A model generated the notes under the pieces. The model was not told where the DNA came from, ran no database searches, and saw only the letters and a program-made list of their open reading frames with translations. The position numbers and the translations under genes were made by a program. DNA of 64,000 nt from JACQFK01 sp964619955. GTDB taxonomy: Bacteria; Planctomycetota; MHYJ01; JACPRB01. The DNA lies in contig CAZUJF010000007.1 of the NCBI GenBank assembly GCA_964619955.1, positions 124,001 through 188,000 of the forward strand, in the 5' to 3' direction. Positions 50,440 through 59,149 of this stretch are shown piece by piece. Within the stretch, counting starts at the first letter, position 1. Every line of letters starts with the position of its first letter.

Positions 50440-51668
50440 GCGCGTGGCTGAGCCTGTTCCTGCTGGCCGCGCCCCAGGACGGCCTGGAGCGCATCGAGGC
50501 CCTGGAACGGCGCCTGCGCGAGGCCGTCGAGACGGTGCGCCCCGCGTACGTCTTTTTCGGCAACGGGTCGGGCGTCAACATCTCCCCGGACGGCTGGGTG
50601 CTCACCAACTTCCACGTCTCGGGCCCCCGCAGCGGCCAGCGGGTGCGGATGAGCGGCGGCAAGGCCTACATCGCGGACCTCGTCGGCTCCGATCCGCTGG
50701 GCGACATCTCCCTCTGCAAGCTGCGCGGGGCGAAGGATCTGCCGTACTGCAGCCTCGGCGACTCGGACCGCCTCGAGGTCGGCGAACACGTCTTCGCCGT
50801 GGGCAACCCCTTCCTGCTCGCGGCCGGCGTCTGGGAGCCCACCGTCACCTTCGGCATCGTCTCCGCCCTGCACCGCTACATGGACAACCCCGGCTACTTC
50901 GACGCGATCCAGACCGACGCCCAGATCAACCCGGGCAATTCCGGCGGCCCGCTCTTCACGCTCGACGGCCGCATCGCCGGCATCAACGGACGCATCGACA
51001 TCAAGCGCTTCTCCAACCGGGTGAACACCGGCATCGGCTACGCGATCCCGGCGAAGCAGATCAGCCGCTATCTCGAGGCCTTCAAGAAGGGCGGCCGCGT
51101 CTTCGAGGGCTTCATCGAAGGCCTGCAGATCGGCGAGTGCGGCGATGCGCGCTACGAGAAGGTCGGGCGCTACGGGGACGGCGTCTTCGCCGCGCGCGTG
51201 GACGGGGACAGCCCCGCCGCCCGGGCGGGCTTCGAACCCGGCGACATCCTCTTCGAGGCGGAGGGCTACCGCATCGGGAACGCCAACCGCTTCCACGGCG
51301 TCGTCTCCAACTGGCCCGAAGGCGCCACGATCCGGGTGAAGGTCCGCCGCGGCGCGGAGGAGAAGGAGCTCAAGGTCTTCCTCGGCAATCCCACGGCGAT
51401 GAAGGAGCGCGAGGCGCAGCGGAAGGACGCGGCCGTCGGCTTCCGTCCGGGGGCCGGTCCGGGGCTCGACGTGGGCCCCGTCCTCCCGGGCAGCGCGGCG
51501 GAGAAGGCGGGCCTGCGCCCCGGCGACGTGCTGCTCAAGGTGGACGGCGAGAAGGCGGCCTCCTGGGAGAGTCTCCTGTCGAAGGTCCGTCCGGGCGCGA
51601 GCCTCAAGCTCACGGTGAAAAGGGACGGCGCCGAACTGGATTTGACGCTGGAAATCCCTGCGGAGTAA
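50436..51668 (+). CDS. HtrA-like serine protease with two PDZ domains
   Basis: 410 residues; ATG 50436 overlaps the upstream stop. The signal region is short (MSAWLSLFLLAAPQDGLERI), so export is likely but weakly supported. The triad is complete: His in LTNFHVSG, Asp in LGDISLCKL, Ser in NPGNSGGPL. PDZ1 (about 225-310: ARAGFEPGDILFEAEG) and PDZ2 (about 320-405: AEKAGLRPGDVLLKVDG) follow. It closes the third trio; MqnA/MqnD-like gene follows from its own promoter-like sequence. Confidence 0.92.
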   Translation: MSAWLSLFLLAAPQDGLERIEALERRLREAVETVRPAYVFFGNGSGVNISPDGWVLTNFHVSGPRSGQRVRMSGGKAYIADLVGSDPLGDISLCKLRGAKDLPYCSLGDSDRLEVGEHVFAVGNPFLLAAGVWEPTVTFGIVSALHRYMDNPGYFDAIQTDAQINPGNSGGPLFTLDGRIAGINGRIDIKRFSNRVNTGIGYAIPAKQISRYLEAFKKGGRVFEGFIEGLQIGECGDARYEKVGRYGDGVFAARVDGDSPAARAGFEPGDILFEAEGYRIGNANRFHGVVSNWPEGATIRVKVRRGAEEKELKVFLGNPTAMKEREAQRKDAAVGFRPGAGPGLDVGPVLPGSAAEKAGLRPGDVLLKVDGEKAASWESLLSKVRPGASLKLTVKRDGAELDLTLEIPAE

Positions 51669-51670
51669 CT

Positions 51671-51676
51671 TATAGT
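51671..51676 (+). promoter_or_regulatory. -10 box 6 bases before an ATG
   Basis: TATAGT ends 6 bases before the ATG at 51683 and lies just after the trio stop codon. Leaderless transcription is implied. Confidence 0.4.
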
Positions 51677-51682
51677 GCCCCC

Positions 51683-52516
51683 ATGGCACGCACCCTGACG
51701 GTCGCCCACAGCCCCGACAGCGACGACGCGTTCATGTTCTACGCCCTCGCCAAGGGCAAGGTCGACACGCGCGGGCTGCAGTTCCGGCACGTGCTCGAAG
51801 ACATCGAGACGCTCAACCGCAAGGCCATCGAAGGGGTCTACGAGCTGACCGCCGTCTCCTTCCACGCCTACTACCGCATCAAGGACCGCTACCGGCTCAT
51901 GTCCGCCGGCGCCTCGGTGGGCGACGGCTACGGCCCGATCATCGTGTCCCGCCGTTCGATGACGCGCCAGGACCTCGATGAGGCGACGGTCGCGGTGCCC
52001 GGCGAACTCACGACCGCCTTCCTCGTCTTCCGGCTCTTCGTGCCCTCCGCGCGCTGGAAGGTCATGCCCTTCGACCAGATCCAGGACGCCGTCGCCAAGG
52101 GCGAGGTGGACGCGGGCCTGCTCATCCACGAGGGCCAGCTCACCTACGGCGACCAGAAGCTGCACCGGGTACAGGATCTTGGCGAGTGGTGGAGCCAGGA
52201 GACCGGCCTGCCGCTGCCGCTGGGGGGCAACGCCCTGCGGCGGGACCTGGACAAGAAGACGTCGAGCATCTGCTGCGACGTCCTGCACGACACGGTGAAA
52301 TACGCGCTGGACCACCGCAAGGACGCCCTCGACCACGCGATGCAGTACGCGCGGGGCCTGCAGCGCGGCAAGGCGGACCAGTTCGTGGGCATGTACGTCA
52401 ACGGCTACACGCTCGAGCTCGGCGAACGCGCCCAGAACGCGGTGGCCCTGCTCTACCGCCTGGGCTACGACGCGGGGATCATCCCCGTCAAGGTCGAGCC
52501 CGAATTCATCGATTGA
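51683..52516 (+). CDS. MqnA/MqnD-family menaquinone biosynthesis protein
   Basis: 277 residues, no signal peptide. The N-terminal TVAHSPDSDDAFMFYALAKG, ELTAVSFHAYYRIKDRYRLM, SVGDGYGPIIVSR and AVPGELTTAFLVFRL are hallmarks of the family that contains MqnD (1,4-dihydroxy-6-naphthoate synthase) and MqnA of the futalosine pathway. The SPDSDD variant differs from the SPCPND start typical of MqnD, so I do not assign the exact step. No other futalosine genes are in the window. The family also contains substrate-binding-protein-like members. The fold is cytoplasmic, two-lobed. Confidence 0.85.
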   Translation: MARTLTVAHSPDSDDAFMFYALAKGKVDTRGLQFRHVLEDIETLNRKAIEGVYELTAVSFHAYYRIKDRYRLMSAGASVGDGYGPIIVSRRSMTRQDLDEATVAVPGELTTAFLVFRLFVPSARWKVMPFDQIQDAVAKGEVDAGLLIHEGQLTYGDQKLHRVQDLGEWWSQETGLPLPLGGNALRRDLDKKTSSICCDVLHDTVKYALDHRKDALDHAMQYARGLQRGKADQFVGMYVNGYTLELGERAQNAVALLYRLGYDAGIIPVKVEPEFID

Positions 52517-52652
52517 GCCCCCCGGCCATTCACTTTTTCCGCATCTTGCAGAAAAAATGGGTTTTCCCTCCCTTTTCCGGCTTCGTCCGCTATTATTGAT
52601 GGACCGGGTAGCTGGGGAAAGGGGGCGTCGCTTCCAATCGGAGGAGTCTTCG

Positions 52653-54005
52653 GTGTCTCGCGCTTCGCATTTTTGGGTGCTTTCCGCCGCCCTCCTGATC
52701 CTGGGGGGCTGCGAGGGCTGTGACGACGGGAGTTCGGAGCCGGCCGTCCCCCCTTCCGCCCCCCCGACGGGGCTCACGGCGACGGCCCTCAGCACCGCCC
52801 GCATCGACCTGACATGGACCGACACCAGCGACAACGAGGCGCTGTTCATCATTGAACGATCGACGGACAACGTCACGTTCGTCGAGATCGCCCGGGTCTT
52901 CCTCAACAGCACGGCTTACGTGGACCGCCCGCTCGATGCCGGAACGACCTACTACTACCGGGTCCTGGCCGGCAATTCCAAGGGCGTCAGCGCCCCCACG
53001 AACACCGCCACCGCCACGACGGCGGCGCTGACCTGGACCCAGGAAAGTCCCGCCGGCGGTCCGGGAGCCAGAATCGGAGCTTCCGCCGTGTACGACCCCG
53101 TGAGGCAGCGCATGATCGTGATGGGGGGCCAAGATTCAACCAGCGTGTACTACAACGACGTCTGGGCCCTCTCGCTGCCGGCGCCGCCTGCCCCGCCCAC
53201 CCCGCCTGTCCTTCCCGTCTGGACCCTGATCCTGCCCGACAGTCCCGCAGGCCCCCCCCGGCGCTACGGCCATGTGGCGATCTACGATGCCGACCAGGAT
53301 CGAATGGTGGTGTTCGGCGGCCAGACGGATACCGCCCCTTCCTACCTGAACGATGTCTGGTACCTCTCCCTGGGAGCCTCTCCAGGATGGAGCGCCCCCG
53401 TTGTTTCCGGCAGCACCCTGCCGCGCTTGTATGCGGCCGGGGTTTACGATCCGCTCCACCAGGAGTTGCTGGTCTACGGAGGGGAGGATGGGGTCTCGGC
53501 GCTGGACAGCGCCGCGGCCCTCTCCCTTCCCCCGGGTTCCGGGCCGACCTGGCGCACCGTGAATCCGACGCCCCGCCCCTCTCCCCGGATGGAGATGGCG
53601 GCGGTCTTCGATGAGAGCAATGACCGGATGCTGATCTTCGGAGGCACCGACGGCACGCCCAATGATGAAACGCATGCTCTGCAGAGCGGGACCCCTACCT
53701 GGACAGCCCTGGCGCCCCTGCTGTCACCCGCGCCGATCTGCGGCATGCAGGCCGTCCTGGACACCTACAACCGGCGCATGGTGTTCTGGAGCGGAGACGA
53801 TTTTTCGGGCTCCTACCCTCAGACCCTCTGGTCCCTGAATCTGGACGGCCCCCCCGAGTGGACCCCGATCCTGTCCACCTCGCCCATGCCCGGACGCATC
53901 CACTACGCCGCCGTCTACGACGCGCTGCACCGGCGTATGGTCGTCTTCGGCGGCGAGGACGCCTCGTATGCCCTGACGAACTCGGTGGAATGGATCGGGT
54001 TCTAA
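52653..54005 (+). CDS. Kelch-repeat lipoprotein with fibronectin type III domain
   Basis: 450 residues from GTG 52653, with GGAGGAG seven bases upstream. The lipobox LILGGC follows a hydrophobic stretch. A FnIII domain (about 30-120: PTGLTATALSTARIDLTWTD, TTYYYRVLAGNSKG) is followed by Kelch units (about 130-450: MIVMGGQDSTS, MVVFGGQTDTA, LLVYGGEDG, MLIFGGTDG, MVFWSGDD, MVVFGGEDASYA) that form a beta-propeller. It should sit on the cell surface or in the periplasm and bind a ligand; catalytic function is unlikely. The gene converges on the HDOD gene with a 4-base overlap. Confidence 0.9.
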   Translation: MSRASHFWVLSAALLILGGCEGCDDGSSEPAVPPSAPPTGLTATALSTARIDLTWTDTSDNEALFIIERSTDNVTFVEIARVFLNSTAYVDRPLDAGTTYYYRVLAGNSKGVSAPTNTATATTAALTWTQESPAGGPGARIGASAVYDPVRQRMIVMGGQDSTSVYYNDVWALSLPAPPAPPTPPVLPVWTLILPDSPAGPPRRYGHVAIYDADQDRMVVFGGQTDTAPSYLNDVWYLSLGASPGWSAPVVSGSTLPRLYAAGVYDPLHQELLVYGGEDGVSALDSAAALSLPPGSGPTWRTVNPTPRPSPRMEMAAVFDESNDRMLIFGGTDGTPNDETHALQSGTPTWTALAPLLSPAPICGMQAVLDTYNRRMVFWSGDDFSGSYPQTLWSLNLDGPPEWTPILSTSPMPGRIHYAAVYDALHRRMVVFGGEDASYALTNSVEWIGF

Positions 54006-55309
54006 GCGAGCCAGGACGCCAGCGCTCCCGCCTTCTCGTAGATCCCTGGCACGAACCCGAGCAGCCGCCCGTCGAGACCCTGCTGCGCCCGCAGCTCCGG
54101 CGGCAGACCCTCGAACATCATGCGGTTCTGCGCCTCGTCGTAGGGCTGGAACGGGAGCCCGCTCAGGAAACACGCGCGGTTCACGATCGAGACCAGCGCC
54201 GGACGCCCCTTCGACGCCTGCAGTTCGACGTGCGACGCATGGTGCTGCGCGATCGCCTCCACGATCGGCAGCGGGAACTTCCAGAGATCCGCCAGATAGG
54301 CCCCGATGTCCGCGTGGGTCTGGCCGAGCCGCTCCCGTTCGGCCTCCTCCTGCGTCCTTCCCTGGAACGTGAGCCGCTCGATCTCCCCCGCCGCGGCGGG
54401 GAACTCCCGTTCGATGACCGCGCGCCCGATGTCGTGCACCAGCCCCGCCACGAAGGCGTCCTCGGAGGGCCTCAGACCCGCCTGCTCCGCCAGGACGCGG
54501 GACCACTGGCTGCAGAGCACGCTGTGCCTCCAGATCTTCCGCCCCCGGTCCTTGTCGCCGCCGTGGAACTGCCCCAGCGCCGCGGCGGTCAGGGCGACCA
54601 CCCGGACGCCGGCGCTCCCGATCCTCAGCACCGCCTGCTGCAGGCTGGAAATCGTCCGGGCGGAAGCGACGAACGCCGAGTTCACGATGCGCAGCAGCTG
54701 GGCGCTCAGGTTCGGATCGGCCGACAGCAGCTCCGTGAGCTCCCCGGGACCGCAGTCGGCGTCCTCCGTGAGGGCCAGCACCCGCTGCACCACGGCCGGA
54801 AGGGCGCCCAGGCTGCGGACCTTGCGGAGCGCGGCGCGGATCTCGGCCCCCGTCGGAGGACGGGAGCTTCGCCGGGGGGTCTTTTCCGGAGCGGCCGCCT
54901 CCGGATGCTTCCGGAGCTCCTCGCGGTATTCCTCGAGGAGCCCTTCGATCTGGTCCTCCACGACGACCCGGAAGTCGAGCAGGGTGTCCAGAAAGAGGAG
55001 GAAGCGGTTGGACTGAAGTTTGAGCGCCCCGTCGACCTGGCCCGGCGTCAGCAGTCCCGCCTCGACGGCCGCCTCCCCGAAGCGGAGTTCCCGGTCGCCT
55101 TGCAGCGTAAGCAGACGGTGGATCTTGGAGTTGTCCAGCCAGCCCTTCCGGAGACAGAGCTGTCCGATCCGCGGATCGCGGTTCGCGCAGGTCTTGAGCA
55201 GTTCCGGGAGCCCGGCGCGCTGGAGGCTGCGCCTGGCGCCGAGAAAGCGCACGAAGGGGCGCAGCAGCCCCGGCTGGGCCAGCCCCGCAAGCTCGGTGGA
55301 GAGGTTCAT
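54002..55309 (-). CDS. HDOD-domain protein
   Basis: 435 residues. The N-terminal 160 residues are helical with an internal unit repeated (GQLCLRKGWLDNSKIHRLLT, FGEAAVEAGLLTPGQVDGAL). The HDOD domain (about 175-370) has LGALPAVVQRVLAL, SADPNLSAQLLRIVNSA and the intact HD in AFVAGLVHDIGRAVI. HDOD proteins are mostly regulatory adaptors in signalling; the HD pair here is intact, so phosphodiesterase activity cannot be excluded. It follows the tiny kinase-fragment-like gene by 18 bases. Confidence 0.88.
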   Translation of the reverse strand: MNLSTELAGLAQPGLLRPFVRFLGARRSLQRAGLPELLKTCANRDPRIGQLCLRKGWLDNSKIHRLLTLQGDRELRFGEAAVEAGLLTPGQVDGALKLQSNRFLLFLDTLLDFRVVVEDQIEGLLEEYREELRKHPEAAAPEKTPRRSSRPPTGAEIRAALRKVRSLGALPAVVQRVLALTEDADCGPGELTELLSADPNLSAQLLRIVNSAFVASARTISSLQQAVLRIGSAGVRVVALTAAALGQFHGGDKDRGRKIWRHSVLCSQWSRVLAEQAGLRPSEDAFVAGLVHDIGRAVIEREFPAAAGEIERLTFQGRTQEEAERERLGQTHADIGAYLADLWKFPLPIVEAIAQHHASHVELQASKGRPALVSIVNRACFLSGLPFQPYDEAQNRMMFEGLPPELRAQQGLDGRLLGFVPGIYEKAGALASWLA

Positions 55310-55327
55310 CGGAAGTCCCGGGCCGGC

Positions 55328-55552
55328 TCAATCCGCCTCGGGAAGCGGCCCCCGCGACCGGAGCAGGTCGCGCATCTCCCGGGCCGCCACCACCACGTTG
55401 AAGAGGGCCCGGCGCTGCTCCGAATTCAGCGGCCCGAAGCTTTCCTCCAGGGCCAGTTCCGAATACCCCAGCACCACGGTCATCCGGTCGGACAGGACCT
55501 GCTGCGCGCTCTTGATCGTCATCTTGTCCCCTTCCGCATCGCTGTTCGTCAT
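55328..55552 (-). CDS. 74-residue DHp-like protein without the phospho-His
   Basis: The segment LSDRMTVVLGYSELALEESF followed by GPLNSEQRRALFNVVVAARE aligns with the dimerisation and phosphotransfer helices of PAS-type histidine kinases (typically LAHELRTPLNAILGYSELL). The His-Glu pair is replaced by Ser-Asp-Arg, and no ATPase domain exists. A GGAG lies five bases before the ATG, and the start overlaps the stop of the previous frame (ATGA). It could bind a kinase or HDOD partner. The neighbouring gene is an HDOD protein. The family is not recognised. Confidence 0.6.
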   Translation of the reverse strand: MTNSDAEGDKMTIKSAQQVLSDRMTVVLGYSELALEESFGPLNSEQRRALFNVVVAAREMRDLLRSRGPLPEAD

Positions 55553-55844
55553 CGTTTCTCCACACGGAATCGGAAGGGCGGACCCCCGTTGCAGGAGTGA
55601 TCCGCCCCTCCGACTAGACCGGGTAACGGGCCCGGCCGAACGTTGTGGCGTTCCGCCGGACCCTCTTGGGTCAACTCGAAGTCCTTTCCTCCCTGCCCCC
55701 GATGCCGTCCGGGGCCCTGAACTTCAGGACCCTTCCGGGTTTCTCCGGCGGCGGCCCCGTCGGGCGCGCCGCCCGCTGCTGCCGGCTGAGCCACCGCGAG
55801 GGCCAGGCCGGCCAGAGCGGCGATTTCAAAATTCGGTTGCTCAT
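55549..55844 (-). pseudogene. Small secreted protein with a single-base frameshift
   Basis: ATG 55844 is preceded by a strong AGGAGG. The frame encodes MSNRILKS and then an unlikely sequence ending at 55671. One extra A in the AAA run of codon 7 would switch to a second frame that gives a textbook signal peptide, KIAALAGLALAVAQPAAAGG, and runs to a stop at 55549 overlapping the next start as ATGA. The Gly-rich mature part would be about 75 residues. The fault may be a sequencing error in a homopolymer. No homologue is recognised. Confidence 0.55.
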
Positions 55845-55881
55845 GTCCGCCTCCTGGTTGTGAATCAAGCGTGTCGAACCC

Positions 55882-56442
55882 CTACTCGAGAATCGCCATG
55901 CCCTCGGACACTTCGAACTCCAGGCCCTGGCCCAGGGGGTTCTGCCCCTGCAGGGCCGTCCAGAGGGCGTGCTGGGCCGGATCCAGGACCGCGTCCACCC
56001 GCCGGAACCAGAGGGACTTCCGGTCCGCCACCCACCATTCGTAGTCCCGGATGTCGAGCACCCCCATGCGCCGGTAGCGCTCGTGGCAGTCCCGGATCTC
56101 CGCCTCCCGCTCCCGCAGGATGCGGACCAGGTAGGAGATCTGGCTCGTGTCCAGCTTCAAGGCATGCTCCAGCTGCGCGAGCAGCGGCGGGGCCACGCTC
56201 GCCGGCTCGGGGCCGGCCGCGGCCGGCAGAGGCGGCAGCGGTGGCCTCACCCGCGGCGCTTCAGGCTCCGGAAAAACCTCCGCCCGGCTCTCATCGTTCC
56301 GCATCGGACGCTCCTGTCGGCACTCCACCTCACGAACCAGGCGCGGACTCACCGGGGGGCGAAAGGGCCGTACGACTTCCCCTCTCCCCCGGACCAGCAC
56401 CCCCGCCAGGACGAGCAGCGCCACAGGAAGGGCGGCTCTCAC
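55882..56442 (-). CDS. Exported protein with a Spy/CpxP-like C-terminal helix region
   Basis: 186 residues from GTG 56442, overlapping the previous stop (GTGA). Signal peptide MRAALPVALLVLAGVLVRGR. A Pro-rich linker (about 60-80) precedes a helical region (about 85-165: LDTSQISYLVRILREREAEI, AVLDPAQHALWTALQGQN), with periodic Leu/Gln pattern like LTxxQ sensors. No Cys. It could be a periplasmic stress or metal-binding adaptor, but this is inference. Co-transcribed with the Ig-like gene upstream. Confidence 0.7.
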   Translation of the reverse strand: MRAALPVALLVLAGVLVRGRGEVVRPFRPPVSPRLVREVECRQERPMRNDESRAEVFPEPEAPRVRPPLPPLPAAAGPEPASVAPPLLAQLEHALKLDTSQISYLVRILREREAEIRDCHERYRRMGVLDIRDYEWWVADRKSLWFRRVDAVLDPAQHALWTALQGQNPLGQGLEFEVSEGMAILE

Positions 56443-56915
56443 GTGAGGAGCTCCTCGCGATAGCGGTCCGCGACGACCGGCTCGAAGACGGAGATCCTCG
56501 TGGGCCTCAGATAGGTCGTGGGCCGGGTGGCGCCGACGGTGATCGTCAGGTTGTGGGTGTTCTGGAACACCCCGCCGATGTAGAGGCTGCCCTCATACCG
56601 AAGCACATCTCCGGCCGCCGGGGCCCAGGTCGACATGCTCACGACCTTGGTGAACGTGGAGACGGTGGTCCCGGGGTTGGGGACGGCGGTCGTGCTGTTG
56701 TGCTTCTGGACCCCGTTCTTGAAGACTTTAAGCTTGATGGTGTAGCCCGTCGGCGAGGAGGTGGTTACGGTCGACTCATAGGTCGATGACGTCTGGCCTG
56801 CAACGACAGACGTGGGTTTATTCCCTTGGTTGGATCCTGACTGGGCCTGCGCTGCACTGGCGTAGAAACCGAGGGTGGCCACTACTGCAAAGGCCGCCAA
56901 AGTCCTGCTTCGCAT
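56439..56915 (-). CDS. Secreted beta-rich protein, hairpin-controlled start
   Basis: 158 residues. The signal peptide is MRSRTLAAFAVVATLGFYAS, followed by a Ser/Gly/Asn-rich start. The mature part is Thr/Ser-rich and likely an Ig-like beta sandwich (STYESTVTTSSPTGYTIKLK, KNGVQKHNSTTAVPNPGTTV, VLRYEGSLYIGGVFQNTHNL). No catalytic residues. It is the first gene of an operon with 55882-56442. The Shine-Dalgarno AGAGGAG before the ATG is inside a strong hairpin (56922-56957). Confidence 0.75.
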   Translation of the reverse strand: MRSRTLAAFAVVATLGFYASAAQAQSGSNQGNKPTSVVAGQTSSTYESTVTTSSPTGYTIKLKVFKNGVQKHNSTTAVPNPGTTVSTFTKVVSMSTWAPAAGDVLRYEGSLYIGGVFQNTHNLTITVGATRPTTYLRPTRISVFEPVVADRYREELLT

Positions 56916-56921
56916 CGTTCA

Positions 56922-56957
56922 CTCCTCTTTCATGGCCACAGCGGCCATGGAGAGGAG
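56922..56957 (-). promoter_or_regulatory. Leader hairpin that masks a ribosome binding site
   Basis: On the minus strand CTCCTCT pairs with AGAGGAG (the Shine-Dalgarno of the gene starting at 56915), and CATGGCC-type inner arms add seven more pairs (14 in all, with a small 2:1 bulge, 5-base loop). The pairing leaves the ATG free but hides the ribosome binding site. This would repress translation until opened by temperature, a ligand or a protein. Confidence 0.7.
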
Positions 56958-57188
56958 GAGTGCAAGAGCGGGGCCGGATTTCCCTGACGTCGCTTGGGAG
57001 GGGGTTTCTCAAGGAGCTTGGCGGGGAAACCCCGGATCTGGAGGACTCAGATTCCGGGGGTCGATTCAGGGCCTGAGCGGGGGCCTTGGGGACAATTTGG
57101 GGAGGAGGCCGCCGGGAGAAAACAGGCTCAAATCGGCTTCAGCGGGATTGGTCGACACAAACCCCAAGTCGACACAGTTCGGGCGTTG

Positions 57189-59096
57189 TCAGAGCGCAAG
57201 AGCCTGCCGCACGTGACGACGACCGATGACGGGGGTCGGGGCCAGGACCTTGATCCGCTCGACCACCGCCTTAAGCTGGGCTTCCCCCCCCGGCCACTCC
57301 CGATGGATCAGCTCCAGCATCCCGTCCGCCGTCATCCGCCGCTCCGCCCCCAGCCAGACCCGGATCGTGGAAGGCAACTCCTCCCTCAGCTCCTCTACCG
57401 CAGGGAGTTCCACCCGCGCCGCCTCCAGCCGCGTCCTCAGCTCGGGGACGAGTTTCTCCGGCTCCTCGCAGACCGCGATCACCCGGTAGTCTGCGGGATG
57501 ATCTTCGGTGCCCCCCACCTTCCGGACCTTCCGGTCCAGGAGCGCGACATAGAACTTCTGCCGCGCCGCCGGCACCCGGTCCAGACCCTCCAGCAGCAGC
57601 GTGCCCCCTTCGGCCTGCTGGGCGTAGCCTTCGGCTCCCCGTTCTGCCCCCGACCAGGCCCCGGCCTCCCACCCGTAGAGCTCCGTCGGCTCGTGCGCCA
57701 CCTGCTCACAGGCCACGACCACGAGGGGGCCCGACTTCCGCGGGCTGGCCTCGTGCAGCTTACGGGCCCAGGCGCGACTGCCCATCCCGGGCGTTCCCAC
57801 CAGGAGCAGCGGCAGCCGGGTCTTCGCCAGCTTCTCCAGCCGGCGCTCTGCATGAATCCGATTCATCGAGCGATTCCGGGTAAGACGTTCCAGCTGAACC
57901 GATCGCTTCCGCGCGATCACCGCCGCTTTGTGGCGGCCCCGCTGCTCCTCCGCCGCCGCCCTCAGCTTCCGGAATTCCGCCACCCGCGGCAGGTCCTGCA
58001 CCTGCACTGCCAGCCGTTCCCCGTGTCGGGCCGCTCGGAACGCTTCGTTCCAGTCCTGGCGCAGGACCGCCACCGCATGACTCGCCCTCAGCACGTGCAG
58101 GCGGCCGATCCAGTCGTAACGGTCCCGCTGGCGTTGCCGAGCTTGCCGCAACTCGGATTCCGCCTCCTCGATCCTTCCTGCTCGAGCGGCTGCGATGGCC
58201 AAAAAGGAGTGCGAAATGACTATGGTTTGTTGAAGCCCCAACACTTGGGCGAGCGATAGGACTCTGGGATAGATCTGTCGAGCCTCCTCCCAACGCCCCA
58301 TCTGCCAGAGCACGTAGGCAGCCCGACCCAGAAATTCACATTCCCGCAACGGGACTCCTAAACGGCCGCATTCTTCCGCCGCATTGCGCGAGGCCCGCAG
58401 CGCACGAGCAAACTGCCCTCCCTCCACATACGCCCACCCCTTGGCGCCCCGTGCCAAGGCCAGACGGAGACGATCTCCCGTCCGGCGGGCGACCTGAATC
58501 GCCTGCTCCAGCGATTCCAAGGCCTCGGCGTGACGCCGGCAGCGGATCAGCGCAAAGCCTTCATTCATCCGAGCACTAAGCCGTTGAGATGCACTTCGGG
58601 CTTCCGCCACGGCCCGCTGAAATTCCGCCACAGCCTCCTCATTCTGATCCCGCGCCATCGCAATGTTTCCGGCAACGATACACAGGTTGTAATTCGCCCG
58701 GGGTTTCGGCCGGGCCGCTTTCGCCCGGCGCAGGGCTTCCCCCGCCCGCTTGTAGCGGCCGAGGTGGTACCAGATCTGCGCCACATGGACGTGGATGTCG
58801 GGAATTAAATAGGCGGCCCCCTCCCGGTAACGAAGCGCCCCGCGCAGCGTGATCAGGGCCTCCCGGTAGCGGCCGAGCACGTATTGGGCCACTCCAAGGC
58901 GAAGGTAGCTCTCCCGGCCCGGGTCCCGGCGAGCGACCTCCAAGGCCGCCTGCAGCGCAGCGGCTGGCTGACCCTTGAGCTCGAGGCGGTCCCGGAGCCG
59001 CCGCAGCTCGGAGACCCGTATCCCCGGCGGAAATACGAGGTCCCGACCCGGTGCCGGCCGGGCCGCCGGTAGACGCCGCTCCAAGGGACGTGCCAA
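57189..59096 (-). CDS. TPR protein with degenerate sigma-54-activator AAA+ domain
   Basis: 635 residues from TTG 59096 with GGAGG seven bases upstream. TPR units cover about 30-400 (AALEVARRDPGRESYLRLGV, GRYREALITLRGALRYREGA). The C-terminal part resembles a bacterial enhancer-binding protein: Walker A is GTPGMGSR (Lys missing; normally GESGTGKE), the GAFTGA loop is GAWSGA, Walker B is LLLEGLD instead of FLDE. There is no C-terminal Fis helix-turn-helix. ATP hydrolysis and classic sigma-54 activation are therefore doubtful. The paralogue at 59191-61140 is closely similar. It probably acts as a cytoplasmic regulator or scaffold. Confidence 0.82.
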   Translation of the reverse strand: MARPLERRLPAARPAPGRDLVFPPGIRVSELRRLRDRLELKGQPAAALQAALEVARRDPGRESYLRLGVAQYVLGRYREALITLRGALRYREGAAYLIPDIHVHVAQIWYHLGRYKRAGEALRRAKAARPKPRANYNLCIVAGNIAMARDQNEEAVAEFQRAVAEARSASQRLSARMNEGFALIRCRRHAEALESLEQAIQVARRTGDRLRLALARGAKGWAYVEGGQFARALRASRNAAEECGRLGVPLRECEFLGRAAYVLWQMGRWEEARQIYPRVLSLAQVLGLQQTIVISHSFLAIAAARAGRIEEAESELRQARQRQRDRYDWIGRLHVLRASHAVAVLRQDWNEAFRAARHGERLAVQVQDLPRVAEFRKLRAAAEEQRGRHKAAVIARKRSVQLERLTRNRSMNRIHAERRLEKLAKTRLPLLLVGTPGMGSRAWARKLHEASPRKSGPLVVVACEQVAHEPTELYGWEAGAWSGAERGAEGYAQQAEGGTLLLEGLDRVPAARQKFYVALLDRKVRKVGGTEDHPADYRVIAVCEEPEKLVPELRTRLEAARVELPAVEELREELPSTIRVWLGAERRMTADGMLELIHREWPGGEAQLKAVVERIKVLAPTPVIGRRHVRQALAL

Positions 59097-59149
59097 GAGA
59101 GGATCCTCCGTGTCTTAAAATACCCCGGACGGAAGGCCGCGTGCAAGGA

